Shown here in pieces: positions 36,545 through 48,023 of a stretch of 64,000 nt of DNA (the first letter of the stretch is position 1; each line of letters begins with the position of its first letter). The notes below the pieces were generated by a model. That model was not told the origin of the DNA. It searched no databases and worked only from the letters and a program-made list of their open reading frames with translations. The position numbers and the translations under genes were made by a program. This DNA comes from Monosporascus cannonballus (taxonomy: Eukaryota > Ascomycota > Sordariomycetes > Xylariales): contig QJNS01000171.1 of NCBI GenBank assembly GCA_004154925.1, positions 62,001 to 126,000 on the forward strand, given 5' to 3'.

Positions 36545-38019
36545 AGAAAAGCCTTTGGAGAACAGGATATGAAACGGGATGACGATACACCGGAACATGA
36601 TAAGCAGCACGCACCACTATAATGCTATTTGTACGATAGGAGATATACAGCATGAATCCGGGCGGCCGGACTGGAGTCGGTTGCATTTTAGTGCGAAAGA
36701 TCTTTCATCTACCACGCCACGATCGATTCCTTGGTTTGGGTCATCATTGCTCCACCGAGCTGGATGACGTCGAGGATCATGACATGAAGGCAATCTATCC
36801 CCTGGTCGTCCTGGGGTCGATGTGATGACAGTGAAACTGCGACTGCTTAGCGGTTTGATGCGGATTAGACGAGCCCAAATGAGGATGACTAGAGTCCCAT
36901 ACAACTTTTAATGTTCCGAGCCCCAGGAAAGTCTAGAAATGGTTCTTTCGATTTCTCGGGCTTCTGCAACCGGTTGTTCTTCCTTTAGGTTCATGCCGTT
37001 CGAAGGTGACCTCGGTGAATAATAGGTACCACGCCGGGGATAATGTACGGCTAAGGTTTCGCCGTAGTAAAACCTCCATGATATGAGATAAAATGCGAAA
37101 AGAGGCCATAGATGGAGGTGGAGTGAAAAGGGAATATTCTGCAACGTCTAATTGGGTCGCAGCGTGAGCTGAAGATGCTAAAACTCGTCTACCGGACTCC
37201 ACACCTCCACCAATCACGGCACCTGTATGGATGTCGTGCTCCCTATACCACAAAACGCCGTTTCTCCTGACGGCTTCCCTAGTCGTGGATGCCTCTTCCC
37301 TATCAATCTTCAAAGTCGACGGAACAATTTAGTCCTGAAATTGTAGGACAATATCCTTCAAGTTGATTGATAATCAGGGAACTTTACACTGTGAGAGCAG
37401 GATCTGTTCGGAGCTAAGATGGATGACGATTGAGACGACCTTGTCACTGCACTGTCATTACCAATCCTATGCGGATTTTTGTCAGACCTGTAGTGGCGGA
37501 AAATGTGAGGCTCCACACTATGGCGGGACACTATCAGATCTCATACTTTTTCGTTACCAACATCTGCAATAGCTTCGTAAATAAGACTGCCTAAACCCCG
37601 TGAAATACCGGAGGGGCAGACCTTGCAGTGAGCCACGGGGAAAGGGTCTAATATTCCCCGCCAGGTCCCCTTAAATCCGACTTATTCGTAAGCGCTACTG
37701 ATGCGAACATTTTTGATGCTATCACCAAACTCATGGAAGATACGTATACTCTCCCGAGCTGTCTCACTTGGACCAATGTCATCTCGAAGATTCGAAAGGA
37801 GGAATCGCCCGAAGAAGTAATTAAACCGCCAGCAATGAGCCAAGGTCCCAAGCTTAGCGAGGCGAGAATCCACAATGCTGCCAGGGCACCCCGGAGAACC
37901 TCTCCATGGCCACGATACAGATATAAAAGAGGTAGCAATTCCCTCTGTCAAGTGAGTTTTGAAACCACCGGGATCTCATCAGCAACCATCAAACCCACTA
38001 AATTCGACAGCAAAAGAGA
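36545..38019. other. intergenic region
   Basis: About 1.5 kb separating two genes transcribed in the same direction. Short open frames show no motifs. The last 150 bases contain the TATA box of the next gene. Confidence 0.5.
37921..37928 (+). promoter_or_regulatory. TATA box for the SDR gene at 38020
   Basis: ATATAAAA lies about 95 bp before the ATG, a usual distance for a fungal TATA promoter with a 50-70 base leader. Confidence 0.45.
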
Positions 38020-39024
38020 ATGTCTCAGACAAACTTCCATGCCTTCACCTCTAGCGACGAGGTGCTCGATCGTTTCGCCCCGCAAGTCAACAGCCGCACG
38101 TTCGTTATAACCGGGGCCGGCACCCAAAGCATTGGCGGCTACACCGCGCTTGCCCTCGCTAAAGCGGGGCCGGCTCACTTGGTCCTGGTCTCGCGTAACC
38201 CTGCCACTGTCCAGCCTGTGCTCGACGAAATCAAGGCCACCGCACCCAACGTCAAGGCGACGTTCGTGCGGTGCGACCTCAGCGACCAGGACTCAGTGCG
38301 GGGCGCCGCGGCCCAGATCCTCGAGGCCGCCCCCGCCATCGACGTGCTGATCAACAACGCCGGCGTCATGGCCATCAAGGAGTACACAGTCGACAGGCGC
38401 GGCAACGAGATGCAGCTCTCGGCGAACCACATCGGCCACTTCCTGCTGACGAACCTGCTCGCGCCGGCCCTGCTCTCGGCTGCCGCGACGGCCGCCGCGG
38501 GCGCGGCCCGCGTCGTGCACCTCACCAGCGCCGGCCACCGCATCAGCCCGTTCCGCTTCGACGACTACAACTTCTCGGGGGGGGCGACGTACCACCCGTT
38601 CACGGCGTACGGGCAGTCGAAGACGGCCAACATCCTGTTCAGCGTGGGGCTGACGGCGCGGCTGCGCGCGCGTGGCGTGACCTCGACCGCCGTGCAACCG
38701 GGCTCCGTCTTCGGGACGCGGCTCGGCGACCACATCAAGGCGGCCCCCGGCGGGTTCGAAGCCGCCTTCGGCGACATTGCCGAGGCGGCGCTGCGGAACA
38801 CCGGCCGCGAGTGGACTCAGGACACGCTCGAGCTGAAGACGCTGACCCAAGGATCATCGACGACGCTCGTCGCGGCCCTCGACCCGGAGCTCCCCGCCCG
38901 GTCCCCGGCCTACCTGGCCAACTGCCAGATAACCGAGCCGTTCGAGTATGCCTTGGAGCCCGACAATGCGGAGAGACTGTGGGAGCTCAGTGAGCAGTTG
39001 GTCGGGCAGAAGTTCGGTTACTGA
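38020..39024 (+). CDS. short-chain dehydrogenase/reductase
   Basis: NAD(P)-dependent oxidoreductase, 334 residues, intronless. Cofactor motif TGAGTQSIGG at 31-40; CDLSD at 85-89 (adenine contact); NNAG at 112-115; catalytic Ser170 in LTSAGHR, Tyr197 and Lys201 in YGQSK; VQPGSVFGTRL after it. The layout resembles the retinol-dehydrogenase/WW-oxidoreductase-like SDRs of fungi, which act on unknown lipophilic alcohols or secondary metabolites. The start has context AGAGAATGTC, downstream of a TATA box. The middle of the gene is very GC-rich, so long open frames in other frames are shadows. It is distinct from the frameshifted SDR at 15.3-16.3 kb. Confidence 0.93.
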   Translation: MSQTNFHAFTSSDEVLDRFAPQVNSRTFVITGAGTQSIGGYTALALAKAGPAHLVLVSRNPATVQPVLDEIKATAPNVKATFVRCDLSDQDSVRGAAAQILEAAPAIDVLINNAGVMAIKEYTVDRRGNEMQLSANHIGHFLLTNLLAPALLSAAATAAAGAARVVHLTSAGHRISPFRFDDYNFSGGATYHPFTAYGQSKTANILFSVGLTARLRARGVTSTAVQPGSVFGTRLGDHIKAAPGGFEAAFGDIAEAALRNTGREWTQDTLELKTLTQGSSTTLVAALDPELPARSPAYLANCQITEPFEYALEPDNAERLWELSEQLVGQKFGY

Positions 39025-41852
39025 TGGTTGTTGTGGTGGTCAAAGTGTGCTTCCTCCTGAGACGCTGAGTCGTCTTGTCCCCTGGCAAATTTCACTACCT
39101 GAGTTCCTAAGGTCGATTGTCACATACCGGTTCTCCCATAGAGTGTCAATTCACCTTGTGATTAGTTGCTACTTGACTTCGATGAAGGTTGCAGTTGTTG
39201 CCTAGTCTTTGCGTCACTTCTTTGTTCCTGCTGTCGGGTCAGGGGTAAATAACATCGACGTAATAGAATTTCTCAAGTGGGTGCTAATGAGTCCAATCAT
39301 CTGATCGTTTCTTCTAGACGATGCGAGTGATAATCCATTAGCCTGTCGAGATCGGGTCATAACCCGCAACTACGGGCTCTAGTATTGCCAATGGTGATTC
39401 TCCTAGGAAGATCCTATCTTCTACAAGTCATATATGCTCGCTATCAGCTCCGAGAGCACTCGTCGTGGTTATCAAGAGCTTTCCACGGTATGGCCCCATT
39501 TATTCCTGGGAACTGGGCTAGCCCCTGTCAATATTGGGGGAAGAGCGACGAAGGGTAGCCACGTAATCGTAGGGTTGCATTTAGGGGTTCTGATGCGACG
39601 CTGTCACGGAAAGGGGACCCCCTTGAACCGGTAGAACGTTGCCCCGTTCTAGAGCCCCAGAGCCCTATATCAGTGGATCGCCCACACCAAGTGGGATCAC
39701 GGTTTCCTAGCTTCCTGGTGATCAATATATTCTATTGAGATCTGTGCAGCTGCTTCCTAGTGAGTGTGACAGACGCAATGGGAAGGGGGTAGGAGTGTGT
39801 ATAATCGAGCCCGTCAGATGCAATAGTCGAAAAGGACAGAAGTATATTCCCGCTTCCCACCTCTCGGTAAAAGCAATAAGACACAGCGGGTGGGAAAGGA
39901 CACAAAACAGTATCAAGGTATGAGAAGCACGCGAGCAATGGAGTGACCGTCATTTGACCTGCCGCATCGGGCCGTCCAGCCAGACCAGCTGGTTTAAATA
40001 TGGACAAAGTGGTAGTATCCGTCGTCCGCTGCTTACGGAAAAGGTACAAGGAAAATATCTAATAACGGAAGGAGACGAATAGGATACGTAGCCGACCATA
40101 CTTCAAGCAACTCCACATTCTCGGAACCACTCACACATACGACGGTGACCAAGGGATGTTCCGAGATTGGATACCACTATCACAATTTGAATATAAAACA
40201 CAAGCAATCACACCAGTCAAGGTCTCCCATCAATCATCGAAGAGGCCTAGGGTCCACGTGCTTGTGTATTACGCACAGCAGGAGGGTAAAGGGCTATCTT
40301 TTTAGCCACGTGTGCGAGATGTTCAGCTTCACTAGCCAACAGAAGCTAGTAGAGCTGAGGGTTATTGCAGCTCTCGCAGCATGTTGTCCATCTTCTGTTC
40401 GAATCCGTAAGCAGACAAATTGCCAGGCACGACTGCAATACAGTGTGCCAGGCCAGCCACCTAAAAAAAGGGAAGGAAAGATATGAGGGCTCGTCTCGAG
40501 AACAACACATTTGGTCCCTTACACGTATCGATTTACTGGGCTTAGGGACTATCGACACTTTTAAGCGACTTTCCATTGAACCGCGTGTGAGGACGGCCGT
40601 CAGATAGGTAGACATTATGATCTGACTGGGATCTCGCAATTCTGCAGATTGCTAAACCCCCATCCTCCGCCAATAATACTTCATAAGCAAGCGCCGGAGA
40701 AGATCATATCATTGTGAGCAACTCGGAAGTTCCGGTGCAAAGATATGGGGCGGGCTAAATCAGGCAGCGATATCGAACTTTCTCAGACGTCTCGGCTACA
40801 ATCTATGATGACGGGGCTTTTACCTCTTCAACCCCAGAATGGCTCTCGAGTATAGTTCCACCATGGGACCATTTAGCAGCGGAGGTCTGTTTGAGAGTGA
40901 TGCGATTGGCTTCCCACTAAGGACTCTAAGCCACGGCAGTTAATAGGAACCCCTCCGCTAGGTCCGTATTGATTGGTGATTTGTTTCCCGCGCCGGCACT
41001 AGTGGAAGGAATTCCTGCTAAGAATATCATACAATTGGGCAATGTCGATGGGACTATGTCCACGTGAGCAGAGCGGGTGTCTTCCCCGATGGTGTTCATC
41101 ACTAGGCATAGTGGGCTCGGTGTTATGCATCACGCTTACCGACAGTTTATGAAAACCGCTCTAGAGGTAACCAGTCAGGTTGTGGTGGCGATCCAACTGG
41201 TCACGATGTTGATCATATATCAGATTCTTGTTATACTAGTGCGCGGCCGGATATATCCCCGTTTGGGTTGAGACCCACGGCTCACCGATATACATGTGCA
41301 CGCCTCGGTTGCTGGTTCTCATATCGTAAAGGGCTTGCATATGCAGGCGCCTGCGACTGTCCCATTTTGGAGCGCAGTCAGCCCAACAGCCCGGACAATC
41401 CTTGCATCGAGCGCCTAATATGACAGTGACTCGTCAGATGGAATTTTCATATCCGTATTTTGCTTTCCTTATTACCATCCCTCGGGGTACAACGAGGATG
41501 TGCCTCGAGTCTTCCACCGAACCATGTTTGCCCTATTGGCTTCCTCCTTCACTGTCCACCATCCTCACCTGAGAAACGCTTCATCCGGCTTCAAGAATAT
41601 GTGGCATTATCCTGTTATCACGCAATACCCAGGGGAAGGTGTCTGTCGCCAAGTGCCCGGTTAGTATGAATACTTTCCATTTAAGCTCAAGCCGCGGCGT
41701 TACATTTGATGCTACTGCACAGCGATCAGCGAATCCCAGGGTACTCGGTGAACCAAACAGAATTGAGCGGCTTAGTTAAAGCTGTCCCGGAGTCGCAACT
41801 TCCGAGCGAAGCAGCCCAAGTACCAAAACAACAATAGTGACTCAGTTCCAGG
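39025..41852. other. long intergenic region
   Basis: About 2.8 kb with no convincing gene. It holds copy 2 of the dispersed repeat (39661-39772). Short open frames lack motifs or ATG starts. Confidence 0.5.
39661..39772 (+). repeat. dispersed repeat, copy 2
   Basis: Starts AGCCCTATATCAGTGGATCG and ends AGTGAGTGTGACAG; same orientation as copy 1 at 30647-30754. Homology stops abruptly on both sides, as for an inserted element or solo LTR fragment. Confidence 0.7.
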
Positions 41853-43343
41853 ATGTGTCGCCCCCTACCAGTGATATCTCGCATAGACGAAGGTTATTCG
41901 GAACTGTTATCTATATGGAACCAACACTCTCCGAGGGTATATATCTCTGTAGTTCTCTGCTTCCCAGCCGATGATGGGCTCCGCGCTGAGACCATCCGTC
42001 ATATCGCTACATCTGTCCAGCGCCTTTCTCAATCACGACCACTCTTCGCCGCGAGACTTTTTGCCAGCAGCCCCGGACATGTGTCAATTCATCGTTCACC
42101 GTCTTATCTCATCCCGTTCGAGGTATACCCGTCGGACGTGGAAGTGTGGCAGACATATCAGCAGTTGAGGAATGAAGGATTCCCGCCCTCTCTGTTCATC
42201 GACCCCCGGTACGGGCCTCCAGGTAATCCTGAACGGACGCCGGAAATGCTACCCGTGTCGAGAGTTCGGCTTCAATTTGTTGAGGGTGGGCTCCTGCTCT
42301 TGGCATTTCTACACCACGCAGTAATGGACGGGGAGTCGCTAGGAATATTTTTAGAATGCCTTGCTGCCCAGACGCGACAGGGGTCTATCGACGGCCCATC
42401 GGAGCAGAAAATCGCCCTAGCAACGCCCAAGCACTACAAGGACCCTGGCGAGCTTCGAGCCCAGTTCCAGCGTCTCGCAGCAAAATGCCCAGAATTCACT
42501 CTCCTGCCCGACCTCAGCGGTCCAACGCAGCCGAGGTTCCTCGACGTTGGGACGCCACTGCACGAGATTGACAGGGCGGGCAGGATCTTCGTGTTCAGCA
42601 ATGAGCGACTCGAGGCGCTAAGGCGGCTCGTCACATCGCACCCTAGTAGTGCGAGCAGCTCACCGACTCTTACGACAACGTGCTACTGCGCGCTAGCCGC
42701 ATTGACGTTCGCCCACGTAGCCAGGGCCCGGGCCGGGACCGAAGGCCACCTGTCAGCAGGCCGCAGCAGCAGCGGCAGCAGCATAGAACCCCCCGGGCGA
42801 ACGACGACCACGACAGCGCAGCTCTGGAACTCGGTGAACTGGCGCACGCGCGCGTTCCAGGATGCGACGAGGGACTACTTCGGCAACGCGGCCCTGCCCG
42901 CTGTCACCGAGGTGCCGGCCGGCCGGCTCTTCGCCGCCTGCGAGGACGACAGCGAACTCGTGCGGATCGTGCCCCTCATCCGGGAGACCATCGACGGCGT
43001 CGACCAGGCGTACGTGCACCGCCGCCTGGCCATGCTCGCGGCGGCCCCGGACCCCCGGCTCATCGGTGTCGCGTACGACCCCCGCATGCCGGAGGTCCTC
43101 GCGTTCAACACGTGGCGCCACTTCGGCGCGAACGCGGCGTGGCATATCCCCGGGGTTCCCGTCGCCAAGCCGGAAGCGATCAGGCGGGCGCATGGTAGCT
43201 GGGGTATGGGCACGGCGCTTATTCTGCCGGTGCAGGCGGAATCTACCAAACAGGAACTGTTCCTGAGTTTGTCCGTCGAGGCGATGGAGGCGCTCTGTAA
43301 CGATGAGCGGTGGATGCGCTGGGTCGATAGGGTAATTGGATGA
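41853..43343 (+). CDS. BAHD-type acyltransferase (fungal transferase family)
   Basis: CoA-dependent O- or N-acyltransferase of the PF02458-like family, which includes trichothecene 3-O-acetyltransferase-like enzymes; the substrate is unknown. 496 residues, no intron. The active-site motif HHAVMDG (residues 154-160, HxxxD histidine at 155) is intact. The second family block, usually DFGWG, reads GSWGMG at 448-453, so the structural aspartate is replaced. N-terminal PLPVISRI and the region before the active site (RVRLQFVEGGLLLLAFLHHA) fit the family. The 3' half (42.6-43.2 kb) is much more GC-rich than the 5' half, producing long shadow frames. It stands alone: no polyketide synthase, peptide synthetase or P450 is nearby within the window. 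Confidence 0.88.
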   Translation: MCRPLPVISRIDEGYSELLSIWNQHSPRVYISVVLCFPADDGLRAETIRHIATSVQRLSQSRPLFAARLFASSPGHVSIHRSPSYLIPFEVYPSDVEVWQTYQQLRNEGFPPSLFIDPRYGPPGNPERTPEMLPVSRVRLQFVEGGLLLLAFLHHAVMDGESLGIFLECLAAQTRQGSIDGPSEQKIALATPKHYKDPGELRAQFQRLAAKCPEFTLLPDLSGPTQPRFLDVGTPLHEIDRAGRIFVFSNERLEALRRLVTSHPSSASSSPTLTTTCYCALAALTFAHVARARAGTEGHLSAGRSSSGSSIEPPGRTTTTTAQLWNSVNWRTRAFQDATRDYFGNAALPAVTEVPAGRLFAACEDDSELVRIVPLIRETIDGVDQAYVHRRLAMLAAAPDPRLIGVAYDPRMPEVLAFNTWRHFGANAAWHIPGVPVAKPEAIRRAHGSWGMGTALILPVQAESTKQELFLSLSVEAMEALCNDERWMRWVDRVIG

Positions 43344-44650
43344 GGGTAAGGTCAGGCAAGCGGCCGAGTTGGATAAACGACTTCCATTGCATATTAATCG
43401 TACACGACCAGATAATGTTAAGTATAATACACGCAGCTTATTAGACACTATTAGCTACTAAGTAGAGGAATAAACGAGTTGATCGGCGCTTACTGACATT
43501 GCCATATGTATGACGCAAAGGGCCCACCGTGAGGGACTCTATGATAGAGAACGTACGTGATAGTGATCTTGTTACTAGTTGCTGAGAATAGACGCTGGTT
43601 AATGCCGCTCGCTTCCTGAGAGTGCTAAGATTGGACATCTACCGAAGTCGAAACTTGGTTTAAGACGTTCCCCAATGCTCAAACCTCCAGTCCAATGACT
43701 CGCGTGTGGACTTCCTAAGTGTAAACTTAGCCTCTACGCTAGTGTAAGGGAGTGGTGCATACTAGCTAGGAGCGGGCCGGGCCGCAGAGATGGCGCTCAG
43801 ATAAAGTATAAGAAACGTGAAAATCTCGGCTTGGAGAACCGTCGCTTGAAAGCGCACCGAAGGGTTGGCTCGTTCACGATCCCTGAGCTTCGGATCCGGT
43901 ACCGAAAGTTGCAGTAATATGCCAACCGCCTAAGCAAACCTCCGCTTCAAACCATAACACGTCAACTGCAGCCATAAGCCAAGGCGCTGAAGGGCTCACG
44001 TTTCTCAACTTATACATGTCACCACAGAAGGTCATACAGTAAATAATGCGACATCTACGAGCAATATCCCATATTCTCAGTCTAAGAAAGGATGCCGCGA
44101 GCACAACGCTCTGGCTGTAACTCGCTTCATACATCGCTCGACTTCGTATCGGTGAAAAAGAGCGTGATTTATCAGCCACAAGGCGTAAGAGGTGATATGT
44201 CATTCTGCCAAGCACCAGGCGATGGGGCTCTGCATGATGACGGGAGCTGAAGTCCGGACCCGGATAAGCGGGGGATCCTAACCAGATGCAACACTCTCGA
44301 AGTGGATGAGAAGTATAATCGACCGATAAAAAGAAGCCGTACCTGGAGAAAGAGAACTTAACCGTTATACGATTGGTGAACCCGGCCACTTTGCGGGCCT
44401 TCCAGGAAAACGACGGGATATTCTACCTAGCTCTACCGTGGTCATATTTGGCTTTTACACTGCAAACGTAGGCCTCGAGCTCATAAACTAGTGCCCAGAA
44501 AATCACAAGAGCCGTTTCACAGCGCAATCAACTATGGCGTGACCATCGATACAGGGTAATGAGTTCATACGCATGAAAACAATGGAATATGGTGACGTGT
44601 CTATATAAGGAGGCTTCGGGTCCCAGGTGACTAGGTGTATATTGGATTAA

Positions 44651-44713
44651 GGCAAAAGATTAAGAGCTCGAACTACTATTAGCACCAAGCGTTATAAAGG
44701 CATATGTGTATTC
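44651..44713 (+). repeat. local direct repeat, copy 1
   Basis: Contains GCTCGAACTACTATTAGCAC and ends ATATGTGTATTC; the related copy is 45008-45070. Roughly three quarters of positions match by eye. Confidence 0.55.
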
Positions 44714-45007
44714 TGCATCCTCCCGTGAAATATACCTTAATTGGCGATCGGATGAAGGTATAAATTTATAGAACAATGATTGGCCGTACGGGTATTGGAT
44801 AGTAAGATTATATTTTGTATTCGTTGGAGCGGCTTGTATCGGTTATCGTCGGCATAGATTTGAATCCCCCAGCCATAGTAATAAATTGTGACGTTTTATG
44901 CGGTAGCGAAGCTACACCACCGGTGATGCCGCTATTGCGTGGTCAGCAATAGCGTTATATATATATCGCAACAGCTGCGTTACGAAGCGCTTATAATCTA
45001 CTGATTA

Positions 45008-45070
45008 TGGTAAAAGCTCGGGCGCTCGTACTATTATTAGCCCCAGCGTTGTACAGGTATATATGTATTC
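45008..45070 (+). repeat. local direct repeat, copy 2
   Basis: Contains GCTCGTACTATTATTAGCCC and ends ATATATGTATTC; the partner is 44651-44713, 357 bases upstream. Confidence 0.55.
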
Positions 45071-46785
45071 CTACAGCGTAGTTCTTTATCCGGTTTGAAT
45101 ACACTCATTTGCCCCTAAACGTGCCTTCACTCCTTCTCCCATTGATAGCCTCACCTTCTGGGTACTACTTTGTGCATCATGTTTGTCCGACCACTAAATT
45201 TTCCGCGATGACGAATTTTTACACGAACTAGTACATCGATTATTCACTCCTAGATAGAATGACTAAGTCATAAGCACATTATATGGTCAGCCTTCTGTTA
45301 CTGCTACTATGTCACTAACGCCTAGAGAAAATGAAGCCGAAAGTTTGATGGGTTTCTCCGGGTTCCTGTGTTCTAGACTCAAAAGAAAGTAGGCACACCG
45401 TAAGCATTGAAAGCGCATTTTGAGCCTCAATATCCCCGTAGTATCTTGGTGACCTGCTCAACGGCACTTCTGTTCATAGGTCAACAAGATGCCTCGGATC
45501 CCATTCTGACTGTCAGCCCCCTTTGTAATCCCCAGCAGATCTAGGCCATGTTGTAAATAATAGGTTGAGTACCCCTCAAATTCCATACCAAGTGACTAGC
45601 CATGAAGGGTTGGCGACGAGGCGACTTGTGTACAGGCAAAGGGGATCGTCTTACCCCTATTCTGGCCTCTATTCCATGCATGTCAATGTGCGTAAGCTTT
45701 GCCGTCAGGTCCGTATGTATTACATCAACCAAGAGCTTATAACTAATGTTGATTTATTTGACAACTAGCTGTCAAATCTTGAAGAACTAAGTCGTATCGC
45801 CTCAGCTGCTGTAGTCAATTCAAGCCAAAGCCTACATCGATGAGCGTTATATGATATAGTAATAACCCTTGAATTCAAATCCAATTAATTACTACAGACT
45901 CTGTGACGCGCGCATTTGTCTCATTTTGGTTTCAGTAGGAGGTACGTACATACGTGATGCTCATGTAGGCGGTTTGCCAAGGTGATATCGACCAGCAGGT
46001 AGATCTCCTGCACCCCGCACCCCGCACCCCCCGCATTGCATAAGCCAAGATTTCCCACCCGAGAACTTGGTGCCAGGCCGAGATAAAACTACCCTGTCAA
46101 GTACGGTATACATGGGGCGCGCTAGAAGCAATACCATACTAACATCGGCATAGTCTGTCTTTAAGCACATTCAGTATTTGCGCATATGTATCGTGCAAAG
46201 CAGCGCGCGAATACCGGGCTGGGTCAATTTATATACCCTCCATACCTAACCAGAAGCAACACCTGTGCATGGACCTTAGAGTCTAGACTTGACCTGTAAT
46301 GGGAAGGCCTTGCAGGGCTAATGCCGCCTTTTCTGTACTTTCCCCCATACGGCGGTCTAGTAGCGGGTATGCCCTTACGAACGTATGGTGACGTAGAGAC
46401 TGTGACACCGACACCGAAAACAGGGATGCGATGATGTCGTCGTTGTCCCCAACTTCCTTAAGTCCCATGTTGCACAATGATGCATTAATTGGAATGGCTT
46501 TGGTCATCATTACATCTGCACCTAATATTGCTTCCCTGGACATGCAGCCATATTCAACAATGCTTTGACTCCCGTCCCCCTGAATTCATTCAGCTACCCG
46601 CATCAGTATACTCATAATGCCGGCACTGTGGCTCCAGTAGAACCACCGCCTCTAATCGCGCACCCGAGATGGATTTCCTCTCCTCATGGCGGCGTCGCGA
46701 GCCTCCTGTGCCTCGTGATCCCCACACCCACACACGCCAACAATGGATCAGAACAAGCGAACACTACTCGCTGGAACGGAGGCCA

Positions 46786-48023
46786 ATGGTTGTACAGTAA
46801 GTCCAGAACACATCTATCTAGGCGCCGTTTACGATATTGGCTAACTAATATACAAGATGGTTACGATTGACCTGGCTTGACCTACTGGGAATGGCCATTC
46901 TGGCTATAGTCAATTTCTTGGTACGCTTTTGCTATCATAGTGTGTCGCTTGCCAATCGCATGCTGAGAGACGGTAGCTCTACCGCGCGAAGCCCCCCGTG
47001 ACACGAACCTTCCCCTTAACGGTGGTTGAAACTGGCGAGGTCGTATATCCGCAATTTGCCTATCCCTATAGACAACAAATCATTGCCCCGTGGCTCGACG
47101 CTTTCCTCGGCGCCGCGATACCCATCGTCGTGATTCTACTCGCACAAATACGCATCCGGAGCTTCTGGGACGTCAACAACGGCATCATCGGCCTCGCCTA
47201 CGGTCTCTTAACCTCCGTTTTCTTCGTGGTCATGATCAAGTTGCTTGTCGGCGGCCTCCGCCCTCACTTCTATGACGTCTGCAAACCGGACCCGACGCTG
47301 GCATCCCAGGCACACCATAACACCACCGGCCTGAACGGCGTCGGTTACCAGAACTACATGTACACGTCAGAGATCTGCACCGTAGACCACGATCAGCGCC
47401 TCTGGAACGCTCTCGAGAGCTTCCCCAGCGGCCACTCATCGACCATCTTTGCGGGCATGGTGTTCCTGTACCTGTACCTCAACGCCAAGCTCAAGGTCTT
47501 CTCCAATTACCATCCGTCCATGTGGAAGCTCGTCGTCCTTTACCTGCCGATCCTGTTCGCCTGCATCATCGCTGGCCTGCTTACCGTTGACCGGTCGCAT
47601 AACTGGTACGATATTGTCGCGGGCGCCGTCATCGGCATCGTCATCGGCTTCTCGGCCTACCGCATGGTGTACGCCTCGATTTGGGACTACCACACGAACC
47701 ACATACCCCTGAACCGTAACTCGGCGTTCCTGTGGAGCGAGGGTTGTGAGGGCTCCGGTATGGTGTTCACCGGCAAAGCCGGCTGGAGGGCTGGCTCTCT
47801 CCGCGGTCAGGACATCCTGCCGACGCACAACGGACAGGCTAGTGGTTTCCGGAACGACAATGCGCATACTACCAATAATGGCCTCACATATGGTAATGGC
47901 AACACAGTACAACATCACGAAAAACCTACTAATAATGGGATGACAAATGGTAAGGGAGGCACGTTACAGCATCCGCAGAGGAGCATGTATGATGCAAATC
48001 CGAGGGGGCACGACATGGTATAA
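46786..48023 (+). CDS. PAP2-family membrane lipid phosphatase
   Basis: Integral membrane phosphatase of the type that dephosphorylates phosphatidic acid or diacylglycerol pyrophosphate. Exon 3 (46977-48023) is certain. Exon 2 (46857-46920) encodes WLRLTWLDLLGMAILAIVNF, a first membrane segment, flanked by introns 46797-46856 (GTAAGT, branch GCTAAC, AG) and 46921-46976 (GTACGC, branch TGCTGAG, TAG). Only the ATG at 46786 gives the right phase for exon 2, making a short first coding exon (MVVQ). About six membrane helices. Motifs: KLLVGGLRP (113-121), FPSGHSS (from 174) and HNWYD (His233, Asp237). The arginine of the usual third motif is not at its standard spacing, as in a fungal subfamily. 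The C-terminal tail carries degenerate TNNG...GN repeats (TYGNGNTVQHHEKPTNNGM). Last gene before the right transposon block. Confidence 0.87.

Larger units (their letters stand above)
43344..46785. other. long intergenic region
   Basis: 3.4 kb without a convincing gene. A 171-codon open frame at 43874-44389 (minus) begins with GTG and has no motif. A diverged pair of 63-base repeats lies at 44651-44713 and 45008-45070, and a small GCACCCC tandem run lies near 46009-46032. Confidence 0.5.

Noticed and set aside
38271..38993. 240-codon open frame overlapping the SDR at 38020
   Set aside because: An arginine/proline-rich shadow of the GC-rich SDR coding sequence in another frame.
42753..43448. 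231-codon minus-strand frame opposite the acyltransferase
   Set aside because: GC-driven shadow; the plus-strand frame carries the family motifs.
43874..44389. 171-codon open frame on the minus strand
   Set aside because: Begins with GTG, shows no domain, signal peptide or biased composition, and lies in a region with no other coding evidence.
15293..48023. secondary-metabolite gene cluster
   Set aside because: Two SDRs and one acyltransferase are present, but no polyketide synthase, peptide synthetase, terpene cyclase, P450, transporter or cluster regulator.
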